DNA of 7,334 nt, taken from NCBI GenBank assembly GCA_035551935.1, contig DASZMJ010000667.1, positions 1-7,334 of the forward strand, in the 5' to 3' direction. Below are positions 7,111 through 7,334 of the stretch, one piece after another. Under the pieces are notes generated by a model. It saw nothing but the letters and a program-made list of their open reading frames with translations, had not been told where the DNA came from and made no database searches. Source of the DNA: DASZMJ01 sp035551935. GTDB taxonomy: Bacteria > Planctomycetota > Planctomycetia > Isosphaerales > Isosphaeraceae. Position 1 is the first letter of the stretch. Each line of letters begins with the position of its first letter. The translations under genes were made by a program, and so were the position numbers.

Positions 7111-7334
7111 ATGGAATCTCGTTCGTGCGATCGTCGATGGGATGGGATCCTCCGGGCACGTCCCGCGATCGCGGCGATCGCCGCGTTGCTCCTCGCCGCG
7201 GCCCCTCGCGCCGGCGCGGCGGAAGGGCCCGGACCGATCGCCTACACGATCCGCTTCCCCGACGTCGATTCCCACCTCGCCGAGGTCGAGGCGGTCGTGC
7301 CGACGGAGGGGCGCGACGACATCGAATTGAAGAT
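7111..7334 (+). CDS. N-terminus of an exported M61-family metallopeptidase (3' partial)
   Basis: The first 74 codons are present and the frame is open to the window edge. Residues 1-18 are Arg-rich, residues 19-31 form a hydrophobic Ala/Ile/Leu core, and AGAA (34-37) gives a likely signal-peptidase site before EGPG. The mature part begins IAYTIRFPDVDSHLAEVEA (43-61) and continues VVPTEGRDDIELK. From family knowledge this matches the start of the M61 N-terminal beta domain (typically YTLRFP...H..EVEA...P..G...VEL), found in glycyl-aminopeptidase-type enzymes that usually also have a zinc HExxH catalytic domain and a PDZ domain. Those parts lie beyond the window, so activity cannot be checked. 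It follows the GH31 gene by 22 bp and probably belongs to the same operon. The call rests on about 30 mature residues. Confidence 0.7.
   Translation, partial: MESRSCDRRWDGILRARPAIAAIAALLLAAAPRAGAAEGPGPIAYTIRFPDVDSHLAEVEAVVPTEGRDDIELK

Noticed and set aside
7163..7182. Overlapping palindromes CCGCGATCGCGG and GGCGATCGCC
   Set aside because: They fall in the Ala/Ile codons (GCG ATC GCC) of the M61 signal-peptide core. Such GCGATCGC strings arise easily from these codons in a high-GC genome.
7085..7330. Open frame starting across the GH31 stop codon
   Set aside because: Its product is low-complexity Arg/Ser/Pro-rich. The frame from 7111 has a better-placed ribosome binding site, a signal peptide and an M61-like N-terminus.
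1..7334. tRNA, rRNA, CRISPR array, insertion sequence or toxin-antitoxin genes
   Set aside because: Looked for on both strands. The window is almost filled by four coding regions, and the 205-bp gap has no such structure.

Overview
The window looks like chromosomal DNA from a high-GC planctomycete, probably close to the Isosphaeraceae. This is an inference from codon usage, gene types and protein style; no marker gene is present. All four genes lie on the + strand. No rRNA, tRNA, CRISPR array, insertion sequence or phage gene was recognised.

Layout. Positions 1-528 are the 3' end of a membrane glycosyltransferase-like gene (GT39/ArnT/PMT type), whose start lies outside the window. Positions 529-733 are the only sizeable intergenic region. 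It carries a repeat-like element with three related arms that can form two mutually exclusive hairpins, then a weak candidate promoter, a GC-rich nested hairpin and a ribosome binding site. Positions 734-4807 encode an exported 1357-residue protein that joins an S9B/dipeptidyl-peptidase-IV-like serine peptidase (beta-propeller plus alpha/beta hydrolase) to a complete DUF885 zincin-like module. After 37 bp, 4845-7088 encodes a Tat-exported GH31 alpha-glycosidase. After a further 22 bp, a gene starting at 7111 runs off the window; its N-terminus matches M61 (glycyl-aminopeptidase type) metallopeptidases.

How the genes may work together. The last three genes are tightly spaced, each has a Shine-Dalgarno sequence, and each product has an export signal. 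They look like one transcription unit for secreted or periplasmic hydrolases: two or three peptidase activities plus an alpha-glycosidase. Joint breakdown of peptides and glycans, for example from glycoproteins, is a reasonable hypothesis but is not shown by the sequence. The upstream glycosyltransferase differs in codon usage and is separated by the repeat element, so it is probably a separate unit.

The most notable items are the S9-DUF885 fusion, the GTSAGG nucleophile motif in place of the usual S9B form, a sharply AT-rich 36-bp island inside that gene, and the three-arm repeat after 528. No entirely new system could be demonstrated.
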